A stretch of 32,619 nucleotides of DNA, from positions 38,654 through 71,272 of the forward strand of contig NYSL01000015.1 of assembly GCA_002682945.1 (NCBI GenBank), written 5' to 3'. This stretch comes from Cryomorphaceae bacterium. Its GTDB lineage: Bacteria > Bacteroidota > Bacteroidia > Flavobacteriales > Schleiferiaceae. Below are positions 15,538 through 24,993 of the stretch, in pieces. The notes beneath the pieces are model-generated. The model saw only the letters and a list, made by a program, of their open reading frames with translations. It was not told the origin of the DNA and ran no database searches. Made by a program: the position numbers and the translations under genes. Positions within the stretch are counted from its first letter, which is position 1. Each line of letters starts with the position of its first letter.

Positions 15538-18500
15538 ATGAATATTAAACTCACTACTTTTTTTATTGCGACGTTTATTCCGTTTTTTGCTTTCTCACAA
15601 ATTGATAATAAAATTTTAGAAGGGCTTTCCTTCAGAAACATTGGGCCAGCAGGGATGTCTGGAAGGATTACCTCGATCGATGTGGATCCATCAACAAACA
15701 ACATTATATATGCTGGAAGTGCCTCAGGAGGTTTATGGAGAAGTCTTAATGCAGGTCAAAGTTGGAATTCAATTTGGGATGACCAGCCAACTGCTGGCAT
15801 TGGTGTTGTCAAGTTAGATCCTAATAACTCAGATATTATATGGGTTGGAACGGGGGAAGGAAATCCAAGAAATTCTCAATCAAGCGGTGCCGGCTTATTT
15901 AAAAGTATTGATGGAGGTGAAAGCTTCGAATTTGTCGGTTTAAAAGAGACTAAGCATATCCATAAAATAGTTATTGATCCAAGAAACTCTGATATTGTAT
16001 ACGTAGCTGCTTTTGGAGTGGCTTGGGGAGAGACAAACGAGAGAGGTGTCTATAAAACCACTAATGGAGGAAAAACATGGAAAAAAATCTTGTTTAATAA
16101 TAATCTTACAGGAGCAGCTGACCTAGTTATGGATCCTGCGAATCCAAATAAATTATTCTGCGCAATGTGGGAGTACAGAAGGTGGCCGTGGTTTTTCAAA
16201 AGTGGAGGGAAAGGCTCTGGACTATACATGACTCTCGATGGAGGAGAAAATTGGAAAAAAATTACAGAGAATGAAGGTCTTCCAAAAGGAGAACTCGGTC
16301 GAATTGGAATTGCCGTGGCAAAAAGTAATTCAAAAACTGTTTACGCTCTAATTGAAAACAAAGAAAAGAATGGTTTGTATGCGAGTAAAGACGGGGGGTT
16401 TAATTGGAGCCTGGTCAGTGAAGATGAAAATATAGGAAATCGTCCATTTTATTATTCTGACATACATGTAGATCCATTTAATGAAAAAACTATCTACTCA
16501 TTATGGAGCATTATGACAAAGAGTGATGATGGTGGAAAGTCATGGCGTGTTATTGCCCCTTACTATAAAATACATCCTGACCATCAGGCTCTTTGGATGG
16601 ACCCCAATCGTCCAGGGCATATGATTGAAGGAAATGATGGTGGTGTAAACATTACTTGGGATGGAGGGGACTCATGGCGTTTTGTCGAAAACCTCCCAGT
16701 AGCGCAGTTCTATCATATAAATGTCGATAATCAAAAACCTTACAATGTTTACGGTGGAATGCAAGATAATGGTAGTTGGAAAGGACCTGCATATTCATGG
16801 GTAGGAACAGGTATAGGCAATGGCGAATGGCAAGAATTGTATTTTGGTGATGGCTTTGACGTTCTGCCTCACCCTAGTGATCAAAGAGTTGTATATGCAA
16901 TGGCTCAAGAGGGATATCTTGCAAGAATTGATACTCGAACAGGTGGCGTTGAACTGATTAAGCCCGTCCACCCAAAAGGGGAGACTTTAAGATGGCATTG
17001 GAATGCACCCATTGCGCAAGATCCCTTTAACCAAGATGCTATTTATTATGGCTCGCAGTTCGTTCATTACAGCAATGATCAAGGCAGAAATTGGGAAATA
17101 ATATCTACGGATTTGACAACGAATGATCCAGAAAAACAAAGGTACTTAGAGTCCGGAGGTCTAACTCCTGATGTGACTGGAGCAGAAAACCATACATGTA
17201 TTATCAGTATTGCTCCATCAACGGAAAAAAAAGATGTTTTATGGGTAGGTACCGATGATGGCAATATCCAAGTATCAAAGGACTTCGGTAAAAGTTGGAT
17301 TAATACAAGTACGAAAATTAAAGGTTTTCCAAAAGGAAGTTGGGTAGCCCAAATTCAAGCGTCTAAACATAATTCAGCAGAGGCATTTGCCGTAGTTAAT
17401 AATTACCGTCAAAATGATTGGAAACCTTATTTATTCCACACAACCAATTATGGAAAATCATGGAAAAACCTTTTAGAAAAGAGCTCAATAAGTGGACATT
17501 GCTTGAGTATGCTGCAGGATCCAGAAATGGAAAATTTACTTTATCTAGGCACTGAGACGGGCTTATGGATAAGCACGAACTATGGAAAGAATTGGCAAAA
17601 ATGGAAAGGTCTTCCCACTATGCCCATTCAGGATATGGCCATCCAAGAAAGAGAGTCTGATTTAATTCTCGGAACTTTTGGACGAGCTGCATGGGTATTA
17701 GACGATTTACGACCTCTTCGAGAGATAGCCAAAGGGAATCTAAATACAACAAGTGTAACTGCATTTGACAGTCCTGAAGCTGTCCATGCTGAGTTTATGG
17801 TAAGCGATGGTATTAGATTCCAAGGAGATGCCGCTTTTAAAGGAGAAAATAGGCCTTCTGGAGCCAGGATGCGAATATACTTGGACCTTCCTGACAAAGT
17901 AAAAAAGCCACTTAAAATTGATATTTATGATTCGTCAGGAGCTTCTTTAAGACATATCGAACGAGAATTAGACTCCTCTGATGCTGGATTATATTCATAT
18001 ATCTGGGACCTATGTGAACGAGGTGTTCGCGGGCCAAAATTTGGTAAAATAAATAAGAAAAACAATAAAAGTGATCCCCGTGGGGCTTTGGTAAAGCCTG
18101 GTACATATAAAGTGAGATTTAGTTTTGATGGCGATTCCGACTCTACAATGATTAAAGTCGTAGATGATCCAAGAAGAATATTAGACGACGGGGAATGGGC
18201 TTCAGGAATTTTATTTAGAAGAAGTCTCCAGAAGCCTACAAAAGCATTGACAGAAGTTGTCACACGTCTATATGAAGTTAAAGAATCAATAGAAGCTTTT
18301 GAGACGCTACTAAAGCTGCGAACAAAAAATGACACTTCCCTTTTTAAAAATTCGCTAAAAAAGATTAAAGCATTTAAAAAGAAAATTGAAGATGAGCGAA
18401 TTAAATTATTTGGTAAAAATGATATTAAAAGAGGTTATTTTGAGCAGCCTGAGACTTGGACATACACAGATAGACAATTTAAATCATATCTATGGCAAAT

Positions 18501-18660
18501 GAGTGGTAAACCGACACCAAACATAATGTCAATTCATAATTTATGGCTTGAAAAAACTCAATCAGCTACACAGAGAGTTGAAAATTTGCTAGATAACGAA
18601 TGGTTAAATTTATCAGATGAATTAAAAACAGAATTTCCGAACGACATATTCCCCAAGTAA
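15538..18660 (+). CDS. Secreted VPS10/sortilin-like Asp-box (BNR) repeat protein
   Basis: 1040 residues with signal peptide MNIKLTTFFIATFIPFFAFSQ. About eleven Asp-box motifs (S/T-x-D/N-x-G-x-x-W/F) such as SLNAGQSW, TTNGGKTW, TLDGGENW, SDDGGKSW, SNDQGRNW and STNYGKNW are spread over residues 70-690, making one or two beta-propellers. A FlgD-like Ig segment (about 780-880: IYDSSGASLRHIER) and a charged helical C-terminus follow. Homologues are often annotated as glycosyl hydrolase or sortilin-like, but Asp-boxes are a fold motif and no catalytic residues can be named. The start follows from the signal peptide. No T9SS sorting domain is seen, so it is probably periplasmic or outer-membrane associated. 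Confidence 0.85.
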   Translation: MNIKLTTFFIATFIPFFAFSQIDNKILEGLSFRNIGPAGMSGRITSIDVDPSTNNIIYAGSASGGLWRSLNAGQSWNSIWDDQPTAGIGVVKLDPNNSDIIWVGTGEGNPRNSQSSGAGLFKSIDGGESFEFVGLKETKHIHKIVIDPRNSDIVYVAAFGVAWGETNERGVYKTTNGGKTWKKILFNNNLTGAADLVMDPANPNKLFCAMWEYRRWPWFFKSGGKGSGLYMTLDGGENWKKITENEGLPKGELGRIGIAVAKSNSKTVYALIENKEKNGLYASKDGGFNWSLVSEDENIGNRPFYYSDIHVDPFNEKTIYSLWSIMTKSDDGGKSWRVIAPYYKIHPDHQALWMDPNRPGHMIEGNDGGVNITWDGGDSWRFVENLPVAQFYHINVDNQKPYNVYGGMQDNGSWKGPAYSWVGTGIGNGEWQELYFGDGFDVLPHPSDQRVVYAMAQEGYLARIDTRTGGVELIKPVHPKGETLRWHWNAPIAQDPFNQDAIYYGSQFVHYSNDQGRNWEIISTDLTTNDPEKQRYLESGGLTPDVTGAENHTCIISIAPSTEKKDVLWVGTDDGNIQVSKDFGKSWINTSTKIKGFPKGSWVAQIQASKHNSAEAFAVVNNYRQNDWKPYLFHTTNYGKSWKNLLEKSSISGHCLSMLQDPEMENLLYLGTETGLWISTNYGKNWQKWKGLPTMPIQDMAIQERESDLILGTFGRAAWVLDDLRPLREIAKGNLNTTSVTAFDSPEAVHAEFMVSDGIRFQGDAAFKGENRPSGARMRIYLDLPDKVKKPLKIDIYDSSGASLRHIERELDSSDAGLYSYIWDLCERGVRGPKFGKINKKNNKSDPRGALVKPGTYKVRFSFDGDSDSTMIKVVDDPRRILDDGEWASGILFRRSLQKPTKALTEVVTRLYEVKESIEAFETLLKLRTKNDTSLFKNSLKKIKAFKKKIEDERIKLFGKNDIKRGYFEQPETWTYTDRQFKSYLWQMSGKPTPNIMSIHNLWLEKTQSATQRVENLLDNEWLNLSDELKTEFPNDIFPK

Positions 18661-18688
18661 GAAACTGCTTCCAAAAGAGTAATTATGC

Positions 18689-19108
18689 TTATTTCAAAGG
18701 AATTGGCTGGCAAAGTTCTATTAAAGTGCCTCCTGTAGTCTTTGGATGTAAAAAAGCAACCCACATGTTATCAGCTCCTTTTAAGGGTTTTTCGTCAATG
18801 AGAGAAAATCCTGATTTAGATAAACGATTCATTTCCCTTGATATATCGGAAACCAAGTATGCAATGTGATGTATACCCTCTCCTTTTTGGGAGATAAAAC
18901 TCGAAATTGGAGATTCCAAACTCATTGCTTGAAGGAGTTCTATCTTATTATCCCCAACCTGAAAAAAAGAAGTCAGAACCCCTTGGCTTTCCACCTCTTC
19001 GCGCTTATAAGGCTTAGAATTTAGAATTTTAGAATATAAGATCTCTGCAGAATCTATATCATTTACAGCTATTCCGATATGTTCAATTCTCTGAAATGTA
19101 CTCACCAT
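18689..19108 (-). CDS. mce: Methylmalonyl-CoA epimerase
   Basis: 139 residues of the VOC (glyoxalase/dioxygenase) superfamily. EHIGIAV with H10, GIHHIAYLV with H80/H81, and LIELCQP with E131 are the expected metal ligands and motifs. It interconverts the (2R) and (2S) forms of methylmalonyl-CoA in propionate and odd-chain or branched amino-acid metabolism. It starts seven bases after the ABC exporter stop codon and is probably co-transcribed; the pairing has no obvious metabolic logic. Mutase genes are not in the window. Confidence 0.88.
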   Translation of the reverse strand: MVSTFQRIEHIGIAVNDIDSAEILYSKILNSKPYKREEVESQGVLTSFFQVGDNKIELLQAMSLESPISSFISQKGEGIHHIAYLVSDISREMNRLSKSGFSLIDEKPLKGADNMWVAFLHPKTTGGTLIELCQPIPLK

Positions 19109-19115
19109 AATAATA

Positions 19116-20966
19116 CTAATCTTTAAAGGATTGATTCTTTACAAGTTTTGAATAAAGACCTTCTTTTGATATCAATTCACTATGACTTCCAGACTCAATC
19201 AACTTCCCATGGTCCAATACTAAAATACGATCTGCCTTTTGAATAGTTGCCAGACGATGAGCAATTATTATGGTTGTTCGGTTGATAGAAGCAGCATCTA
19301 AGGCTTTTTGAATTTTTGATTCATTCTCAGCATCTAAAGCACTTGTTGCCTCGTCCAATAATAAAACATTAGAATCGCGGTATATAGCTCGAGCCAATGC
19401 TATCCGCTGCTTTTGACCGCCTGACAAAGAAGAGCCGCCTTCATTCAATACACAATCAACCCCCCCAGGCAATTCGTCAATAAAATCTTTTGCTTGAGAA
19501 AAAATTGCGGCTTCGCGGACTCTCTTTTCATTTGGGTTAGGATCTCCTAGAGAAATGTTTTCACTTACGGTTGTATGAAATATTATCGAATCTTGCGTAA
19601 CAAGAGAGAATGCTGAACGCACTTCATTTAAAGACCATGATGCCTCATATTCGTGCCAAACAGGTATTCCATTCAAACGGACACAACCCTTGGAAGGGTC
19701 TATAGCTCGAATCAATAAATTAATTAGGCTCGTCTTTCCACCTCCAGATGGTCCCACTAAAGCTATTGTTTCTCCTTCTTTTATCGATGCTGAAAAATTA
19801 TCCAATGCAAAATTATTTGAATCAGGATATTTTAGACTAACTCTGTCCCATTCAATAGAGCTAATTCTATTTTTTAAATTGTGGCCTTTTATAATTTTTG
19901 GAGGATCCATAATATCTTCTTCTCTGTTTAAAATTTCAAATATTCTCTCTGCTGCCGCACTTCCTTTCTGAACATTATAAAGTCCATTTGAAATCGACTT
20001 AAAGGATGGGATCAATTGATAAAAAAACAAAGAAAAGCCGATTAAAGCGGCACCGTTCATACCAACTCCACTTAAAGACTGGGAACCACCAAATAATAAA
20101 ATCAAAAGCAGAGTAGCTATACCTATTACTTCGCTGATTGGGCTTGCTAAATCACGGCGATGGAACACACTAATTTGAGTATTTTTAGCTGCATTATTGT
20201 TAGTTTCAAAATGATACTTTTGCCTCTCTTCAGCTTGATAAGCCTGAACAACTCTAAGACCCGAAATACTCTCATCTAAAGCACTAATTACTTGCCCTAA
20301 CTTACTTTGAGCAATATTGGATTTTCTTTTTAGTTTCTTACTGACCAACTGAAGTAATATTGCAGCTAAAGAGCCCACAGCAAGAACAAAAATTGTTAAT
20401 GAGGGACTCATTGAAAATAATATTACTAAAGAACCTAAAATCACCAGAGGTTCACGAACCAAAATTTCTAAACTCGCAAGAACAGCATATTCAATTTCAG
20501 TTATATCAGATGAGGATCTTGCCAAAAGATCACCTTTTCTGTTTTCAGATAACTTACCTGGGGATATTCTTAGGATTTTGCTATGTAATTCATAACGCAA
20601 TTTCGAGGTGATCCCTCCCCGTAAAAAAGCCATTTGCCAGAGAGCAGCATACCTAAAAATGTTCTTCATTAAAAAAATTACAAATGAAATAAGACATGCT
20701 CGCCATAGAACTCCTAGAGGACCGTATAAATTAATTCCATAGCTTACGGTGTCATTAATCCATAGCTGCAAATGTTTTAATTCAAAATTTTGAACTTGAT
20801 TTATCTCAAATTGCGAACCATTATTCAAAATAATATCCATTACCGGTATAATCATACCTATACCAGCAAGTTGAAATAAGGTGTAAAGGATGTAAAAAAT
20901 AATTGCTGCCCAAACTGCAGAACTATTTTCCTTACCAAACTTAAGGACTCTGTAAAAAGAATTCAT
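19116..20966 (-). CDS. ABC exporter, fused permease/ATPase (MsbA-like)
   Basis: 616 residues from the ATG at 20966. Six transmembrane segments occupy the first ~330 residues, followed by a complete ATPase domain: Walker A GPSGGGKTS, signature LSGGQKQRIALARAI, Walker B VLLLDEATSALD and H-loop IIIAHRLAT. A half-transporter of the lipid A/multidrug exporter type, working as a homodimer; lipid or drug export is possible. An in-frame TTG at 20981 precedes the -7 box (20978-20971), so it cannot be the start if the promoter is real. The ATG lies four bases after the box, predicting a leaderless mRNA. Divergent from rbfA. Confidence 0.92.
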   Translation of the reverse strand: MNSFYRVLKFGKENSSAVWAAIIFYILYTLFQLAGIGMIIPVMDIILNNGSQFEINQVQNFELKHLQLWINDTVSYGINLYGPLGVLWRACLISFVIFLMKNIFRYAALWQMAFLRGGITSKLRYELHSKILRISPGKLSENRKGDLLARSSSDITEIEYAVLASLEILVREPLVILGSLVILFSMSPSLTIFVLAVGSLAAILLQLVSKKLKRKSNIAQSKLGQVISALDESISGLRVVQAYQAEERQKYHFETNNNAAKNTQISVFHRRDLASPISEVIGIATLLLILLFGGSQSLSGVGMNGAALIGFSLFFYQLIPSFKSISNGLYNVQKGSAAAERIFEILNREEDIMDPPKIIKGHNLKNRISSIEWDRVSLKYPDSNNFALDNFSASIKEGETIALVGPSGGGKTSLINLLIRAIDPSKGCVRLNGIPVWHEYEASWSLNEVRSAFSLVTQDSIIFHTTVSENISLGDPNPNEKRVREAAIFSQAKDFIDELPGGVDCVLNEGGSSLSGGQKQRIALARAIYRDSNVLLLDEATSALDAENESKIQKALDAASINRTTIIIAHRLATIQKADRILVLDHGKLIESGSHSELISKEGLYSKLVKNQSFKD

Positions 20967-20970
20967 ATCA

Positions 20971-20978
20971 CGAAAGTA
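20971..20978 (-). promoter_or_regulatory. -7 promoter element of the ABC exporter gene
   Basis: TACTTTCG on the minus strand, one mismatch to TAnnTTTG. Four bases (TGAT) separate it from the ATG, so transcription should begin at or next to the start codon. Confidence 0.5.
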
Positions 20979-21016
20979 CAACTGAGTGTGATTCGGTTAG
21001 CAATGAAGGTACTTCG

Positions 21017-21024
21017 TACTTTTG
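21017..21024 (+). promoter_or_regulatory. -7 promoter element of rbfA
   Basis: TACTTTTG, exact match, then TCTC and the ATG at 21029. The spacing equals that on the opposite strand. The -33 region has only TTCG at 20992-20995. Confidence 0.6.
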
Positions 21025-21028
21025 TCTC

Positions 21029-21388
21029 ATGGAAAGTAAACGCCAAAGAAAAATTGCTAGTGTTCTTCAACGAGACATGGCTGAAATATTTAGGAGGGAA
21101 GCCTCTAATCATTTCCATGGGACAATAATCACCGTGAGTAAAGTCAGGGTCAGTCCAGATTTAGGCTTAGTTCGTTGCTATCTCAGTATCTTTCCCACTA
21201 ATAAAGCTGATGAAGTTTTAGACTTTGTGAAAAATCATGCTCCCCGCCTAAGGGGCGAATTAGCCAAGCAAGTCAAAAATCAATTGCGAATAACCCCCTC
21301 GTTGTATTATCATTTGGATGATTCTTTAGAATATGAGGCTAATATTGATAAAATACTGCGCGAAGGTGGCGATAACCCAATAAAATGA
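21029..21388 (+). CDS. rbfA: 30S ribosome-binding factor A
   Basis: 119 residues, the usual length. The KH-like fold is recognisable by SKRQRKIASVLQRDMAEIF, ITVSKVRVSPDLGLVRCYLSIF, and the RITPSLYYHLDDSLEYEANIDKIL tail. It assists maturation of the 16S rRNA 5' end in the small subunit. The stop codon overlaps the next start by four bases (ATGA). The start codon lies five bases after the -7 box, so the mRNA is probably leaderless. Confidence 0.95.
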   Translation: MESKRQRKIASVLQRDMAEIFRREASNHFHGTIITVSKVRVSPDLGLVRCYLSIFPTNKADEVLDFVKNHAPRLRGELAKQVKNQLRITPSLYYHLDDSLEYEANIDKILREGGDNPIK

Positions 21389-22602
21389 ATGTCGGTCATC
21401 CAATTAAACTAGGTTGGCGCTATCTTTTCGGACGTCGATTATCAAATGGGGTCACTAGAGCTGCCACAGCAGGGATATCTGTTGGTACAGCAGCAATGAT
21501 TATTGTCTTATCCGCATTTAATGGTCTTGAAAAATTAATTAAAAGCTCATTTGAAGACATACATCCATCAGCTGAGATTTTCTCTGAAGAAGGAGGACGC
21601 TTTTTACCTGATAGTAGTTTAATAAATAAATTAAACGATACCCATTTTGATTGGTTCCCTGTTTTGGAGCAAAAAGCTGTAATTCAAACTTCCCAAAACG
21701 AAATTTTGGTAGATATAAAGGGAATCCCTTTTCAAAATCTAGAATCTTTTATTTGGCTCGACTCCCTTTCCTCGAAATTATCAACTGAACCAGTTAGAGA
21801 ATCTATTTGGCTTGGATCAGGAGTAGCTAGGCAGCTTGGGTTTAGTGATCTAAATGGATTAGAAACTATTCAATTGTATTGGCCCCGAAATACAGAAATG
21901 GGTTTTATTGGGTTGGAACCATCACTAAACAAAAAATCTCTCAGTCCACATGCAATATTTCAAACAAATTCAAAAATTGACAATACGAATGTTTTAGTTT
22001 TTTTAAATAGCCTTCACGGTTGGGGGAAGGACCATCGATGGACATCGATACAGATATGGAATAGCAGGGAGGAATCGATTCAAATGGATTATGCAGCAGA
22101 AGAAATTAGAGAGTTATTAAAAGACTTTCCATACATTATTAAAGGTCCAAGAGATCAAGAAAAAGCTGTTTTTCGAGTTATGGAAAGTGAAGGCCTAATT
22201 ACATCTGCCATCCTAGGTTTTATAGTTCTTTTAGCTTCTTTAGGTCTCTATTCCTCCATAATTTTGACTGGCTTAGAAAGAGAACCTCAATCTGCTATAT
22301 TGTCGGCATTAGGTTTCCCAAAAAATAAAATTCAACAAAGTTTTTTTTGGAACGGTACTTGGATTAGTGTTCTTGGCGCAACAATTGGATTTTTGATTTC
22401 TTTATTAGCTGTTGGAATTCAAACACGATTTGGACTTATAAAATTAGGCGAGGGTTATATTATTGAAGCTTACCCTGTTCAATTTTCTCTATTGCAGAGC
22501 ATAGAAGTTTGTGTTTTTGTAATCGCAATAGGAACTGCATTGAGTTTTATTGCATCTAAAAAGGTATCAATAGACACCTTAAAACTCAGGGAAAAAGCCT
22601 AA
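21385..22602 (+). CDS. FtsX/LolC-E-type ABC transporter permease
   Basis: 405 residues. An N-terminal segment (RAATAGISVGTAAMIIVLSAFNGLEKLI) forms the first TM helix, then a ~230-residue periplasmic domain, then three TM helices (about 270-295, 320-345, 370-395). This is the MacB/FtsX permease plan found in LolC/LolE, which extract lipoproteins from the inner membrane. The partner ATPase is not adjacent. Translationally coupled to rbfA through a 4-base overlap. The stop codon abuts that of dusB on the other strand (TAA/CTA, no gap), and no terminator is seen. Confidence 0.85.
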   Translation: MNVGHPIKLGWRYLFGRRLSNGVTRAATAGISVGTAAMIIVLSAFNGLEKLIKSSFEDIHPSAEIFSEEGGRFLPDSSLINKLNDTHFDWFPVLEQKAVIQTSQNEILVDIKGIPFQNLESFIWLDSLSSKLSTEPVRESIWLGSGVARQLGFSDLNGLETIQLYWPRNTEMGFIGLEPSLNKKSLSPHAIFQTNSKIDNTNVLVFLNSLHGWGKDHRWTSIQIWNSREESIQMDYAAEEIRELLKDFPYIIKGPRDQEKAVFRVMESEGLITSAILGFIVLLASLGLYSSIILTGLEREPQSAILSALGFPKNKIQQSFFWNGTWISVLGATIGFLISLLAVGIQTRFGLIKLGEGYIIEAYPVQFSLLQSIEVCVFVIAIGTALSFIASKKVSIDTLKLREKA

Positions 22603-23595
22603 CTAAAAAGCAAAAACAGGAGCATATTTAGTCAGAATTTCATCAAATGTGTTCATAATATCTTGAATGTCATTGCTGGTAACCAGCCGCATACGGTAAT
22701 CTTTGAAAGAAGGGAAGTCCCTGAAGTAATTAGCATAATGCCTACGAGTTTCTACAATTGCTAAAGCCTCTCCTTTCCATTTTATGGATAACTCTAAATG
22801 CTCTCTCGCTGCATCGACTCGATCAATTAAAGTTGGTGAAGGCGCATGATAACCTGTTTTCATGAAATGTTTTATCTCATTAAAAATCCACGGATATCCA
22901 ATTGCCGCACGACCAATCATAACCCCATCTACACCATATTTATTTCTCGCATGAATAACCTTTTCCGGAGAATTAATATCACCATTACCAAAAACTGGAA
23001 TATGCATTCGGGAATTATTCTTTACATCTCCGATGAGAGACCAATCAGCATCACCCTTATACATCTGCTTTCTTGTTCTCCCATGAATGCTAATAGCTTT
23101 AATTCCCACATCCTGCAACCTCTCAGCAACTTCAACAATATATTTTGAATCAGAATCCCAACCTAAACGTGTTTTTACTGTAACAGGTTTATTCACAGCT
23201 TTCACTATTTCAGCTGTCATACTTACCATTTTTGGAATATCTCTCAAGATCCCAGCCCCAGCTCCCTTACATGTCACTTTTTTGACGGGGCACCCATAAT
23301 TAATATCAATAATATCCGGATTGGCATTTTCGCATATTTCTGCAGCCTCCCGCATACTTTGAATTTCTGCACCGAAAATCTGAATTCCGATCGGTCGTTC
23401 ATATTCAAAAATATCTAGTTTCTGAACTGATTTAGAAGCATCTCGAATAAGACCTTCTGATGAAATAAACTCAGTATACATTAGATCTGCACCATTTTTC
23501 TTACACAAGGCACGAAACGGAGGATCGCTAACATCTTCCATAGGAGCAAGTAGTAAAGGAAAATCTCCTAATTCAATATCTGATATTCGAATCAT
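22603..23595 (-). CDS. dusB: tRNA-dihydrouridine synthase
   Basis: 330 residues from the ATG at 23595. FMN TIM-barrel with LLAPMEDVSDPPFRALC, EFISSEGLIRD, INYGCPVKKVTCKGAGAGIL (the Cys of GCP is the active-site acid), VKTRLGWD, IHGRTRKQMYKGDADW and GVMIGRAAIGYPWIF in standard order. It reduces uridine in the tRNA D-loop. An in-frame TTG at 23613 lies inside the -7 box and is rejected. Subtype B is the best guess from the bacterial default; DusA/C cannot be fully excluded. Confidence 0.92.
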   Translation of the reverse strand: MIRISDIELGDFPLLLAPMEDVSDPPFRALCKKNGADLMYTEFISSEGLIRDASKSVQKLDIFEYERPIGIQIFGAEIQSMREAAEICENANPDIIDINYGCPVKKVTCKGAGAGILRDIPKMVSMTAEIVKAVNKPVTVKTRLGWDSDSKYIVEVAERLQDVGIKAISIHGRTRKQMYKGDADWSLIGDVKNNSRMHIPVFGNGDINSPEKVIHARNKYGVDGVMIGRAAIGYPWIFNEIKHFMKTGYHAPSPTLIDRVDAAREHLELSIKWKGEALAIVETRRHYANYFRDFPSFKDYRMRLVTSNDIQDIMNTFDEILTKYAPVFAF

Positions 23596-23610
23596 TATTC
23601 CGATTTTTGG

Positions 23611-23618
23611 CAAAAATA
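23611..23618 (-). promoter_or_regulatory. -7 promoter element of dusB
   Basis: TATTTTTG on the minus strand, exact match, ending 15 bases before the ATG at 23595. The plus-strand CPBP gene starts at 23629, so the two promoters overlap. Confidence 0.5.
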
Positions 23619-23628
23619 ATCCTTTCCC

Positions 23629-24498
23629 ATGAATGTCTATAAAAACCGCAACGAACCATTTTTCTTTTTAGTAATAATATTAGGTGGATCATTTGCTGCA
23701 ATATTTTTTGCTCCAAGCGCATTAAAACTATTTGGTTTTTCTGGAATGTCCGTAACTGAGATATTAGAAAGGCCAGAAGAGAGCGCAGGCCGAGCACTCC
23801 TGCTTTATCAGTGTATTGGATCTTTGTTGATGTTCTTAGTCCCAGGTTTAATTATGATTAACCGATGGAAAACTCATAAAATAAATACTCTTGAAAAACC
23901 GAATTGGGGTTGGATAAATACAATCCTTACAATAATACTATTGCCCTTACTACTCCCTTTTATGGATTATTTATCCTCAATTTGGAACAACTGGGGACAA
24001 CAAATTCCGTGGTTAAAAGGAATATTTGAACAATATAACGCGAATACACAACTTATTGAAAAAATGATATTTTTTGAACATATTGGAGATACCCTATTCT
24101 CATTTATTGTTTTTGTAATATTCGCCGCTCTTTCTGAGGAGGTTTTTTTTCGAGGAACAATACAGCGATTTTTGCATCAAAGCCTCAAGCCTGGTCAAGC
24201 CATATTGATTGGTGCATTAGCTTTTGCTTTAGGTCACCTTAATATCGTTCAACTACCTTTTTTACTGATAGCTGGAGGCGTTTTAGGACTCATCTATTGG
24301 GTTTCAGGTCGATTATGGGTTTCTGTTCTCGCCCATGCACTACACAATGGTTTAACATATTTTTGGACTTTATCATCTGGCCCGGGAAACTACGGCACAG
24401 TAGCATCTACTCAAACAAATTACGCATTGGTAATAATCTCTTGCTCAATTGCATTAGCCATAATTATAAAAATGGTTAAAACCCGAAAAAAAATATAG
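23629..24498 (+). CDS. CPBP-family intramembrane metalloprotease
   Basis: 289 residues with about eight hydrophobic helices. The glutamyl protease motifs EExxxR at E170-R175 (SEEVFFRGTI), H203 (LGHLN) and H236/H239 (HALHNG) are intact, so an active CAAX-type or rhomboid-unrelated intramembrane protease is expected. Substrates in Bacteroidota are unknown; relatives act in prenyl-protein processing or bacteriocin immunity. It is divergent from dusB and convergent with the exbD gene, with nine bases between stops. Confidence 0.88.
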   Translation: MNVYKNRNEPFFFLVIILGGSFAAIFFAPSALKLFGFSGMSVTEILERPEESAGRALLLYQCIGSLLMFLVPGLIMINRWKTHKINTLEKPNWGWINTILTIILLPLLLPFMDYLSSIWNNWGQQIPWLKGIFEQYNANTQLIEKMIFFEHIGDTLFSFIVFVIFAALSEEVFFRGTIQRFLHQSLKPGQAILIGALAFALGHLNIVQLPFLLIAGGVLGLIYWVSGRLWVSVLAHALHNGLTYFWTLSSGPGNYGTVASTQTNYALVIISCSIALAIIIKMVKTRKKI

Positions 24499-24507
24499 AG
24501 AGATCGA

Positions 24508-24993
24508 CTAGTAAGTCTTGTAAAGCTCTTCTGGCGAAGCTGCTGGGTTTGTTGAGTAGCTAATTTTTAAAGCTTGGGCTTTTCTCAACTCTTGTTTCAA
24601 GTCAGAGATTAAACCCATTTTAACATCAATATCAGCCTTAATAGAAACTGTGAACTTGGGTCGTTCAGCCTCATTAATCTCTTCCCTTTTTAAAATGACA
24701 AAAGATTGAATGTCACCGATATTGCCCAATTGATCGTCAAGCTGAATTCTCGGTTCTGAGCCATAAAGCTCAGGGTTTTTAGGGGCCCCCATGTATATAT
24801 ATGTTGTTAAATCTTTTCGGTCTAACTTCTGCATCTCTGTTGCTTTGGGCTTTTTTAATCGAACTAGCAGAGTAACTTCTCGCATCGTCGTGGTAACCAT
24901 AAAAAAGAAAAGCAGCATAAACACAATATCCGGCAATGAAGCCGTTGATACTGGAGGGGTCTCTTTTGATTTTTTCTTACGAATTAATGCCAT
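24508..24993 (-). CDS. ExbD/TolR-family protein (second copy)
   Basis: 161 residues: a short basic N-terminus, one transmembrane helix (about 21-38: TASLPDIVFMLLFFFMVTTTM) with the conserved Asp26 needed for proton movement, and a periplasmic domain. With ExbB it uses the proton-motive force to energise TonB or Tol systems. Its start shares one base with the stop of the first ExbD (TAATG), so the two are coupled. It is the last gene of the cluster. Confidence 0.9.
   Translation of the reverse strand: MALIRKKKSKETPPVSTASLPDIVFMLLFFFMVTTTMREVTLLVRLKKPKATEMQKLDRKDLTTYIYMGAPKNPELYGSEPRIQLDDQLGNIGDIQSFVILKREEINEAERPKFTVSIKADIDVKMGLISDLKQELRKAQALKISYSTNPAASPEELYKTY

Noticed and set aside
17925-18335. 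136-codon open frame antisense to the Asp-box protein gene
   Set aside because: Fully inside a well supported gene on the other strand, and the translation has no recognisable domain.
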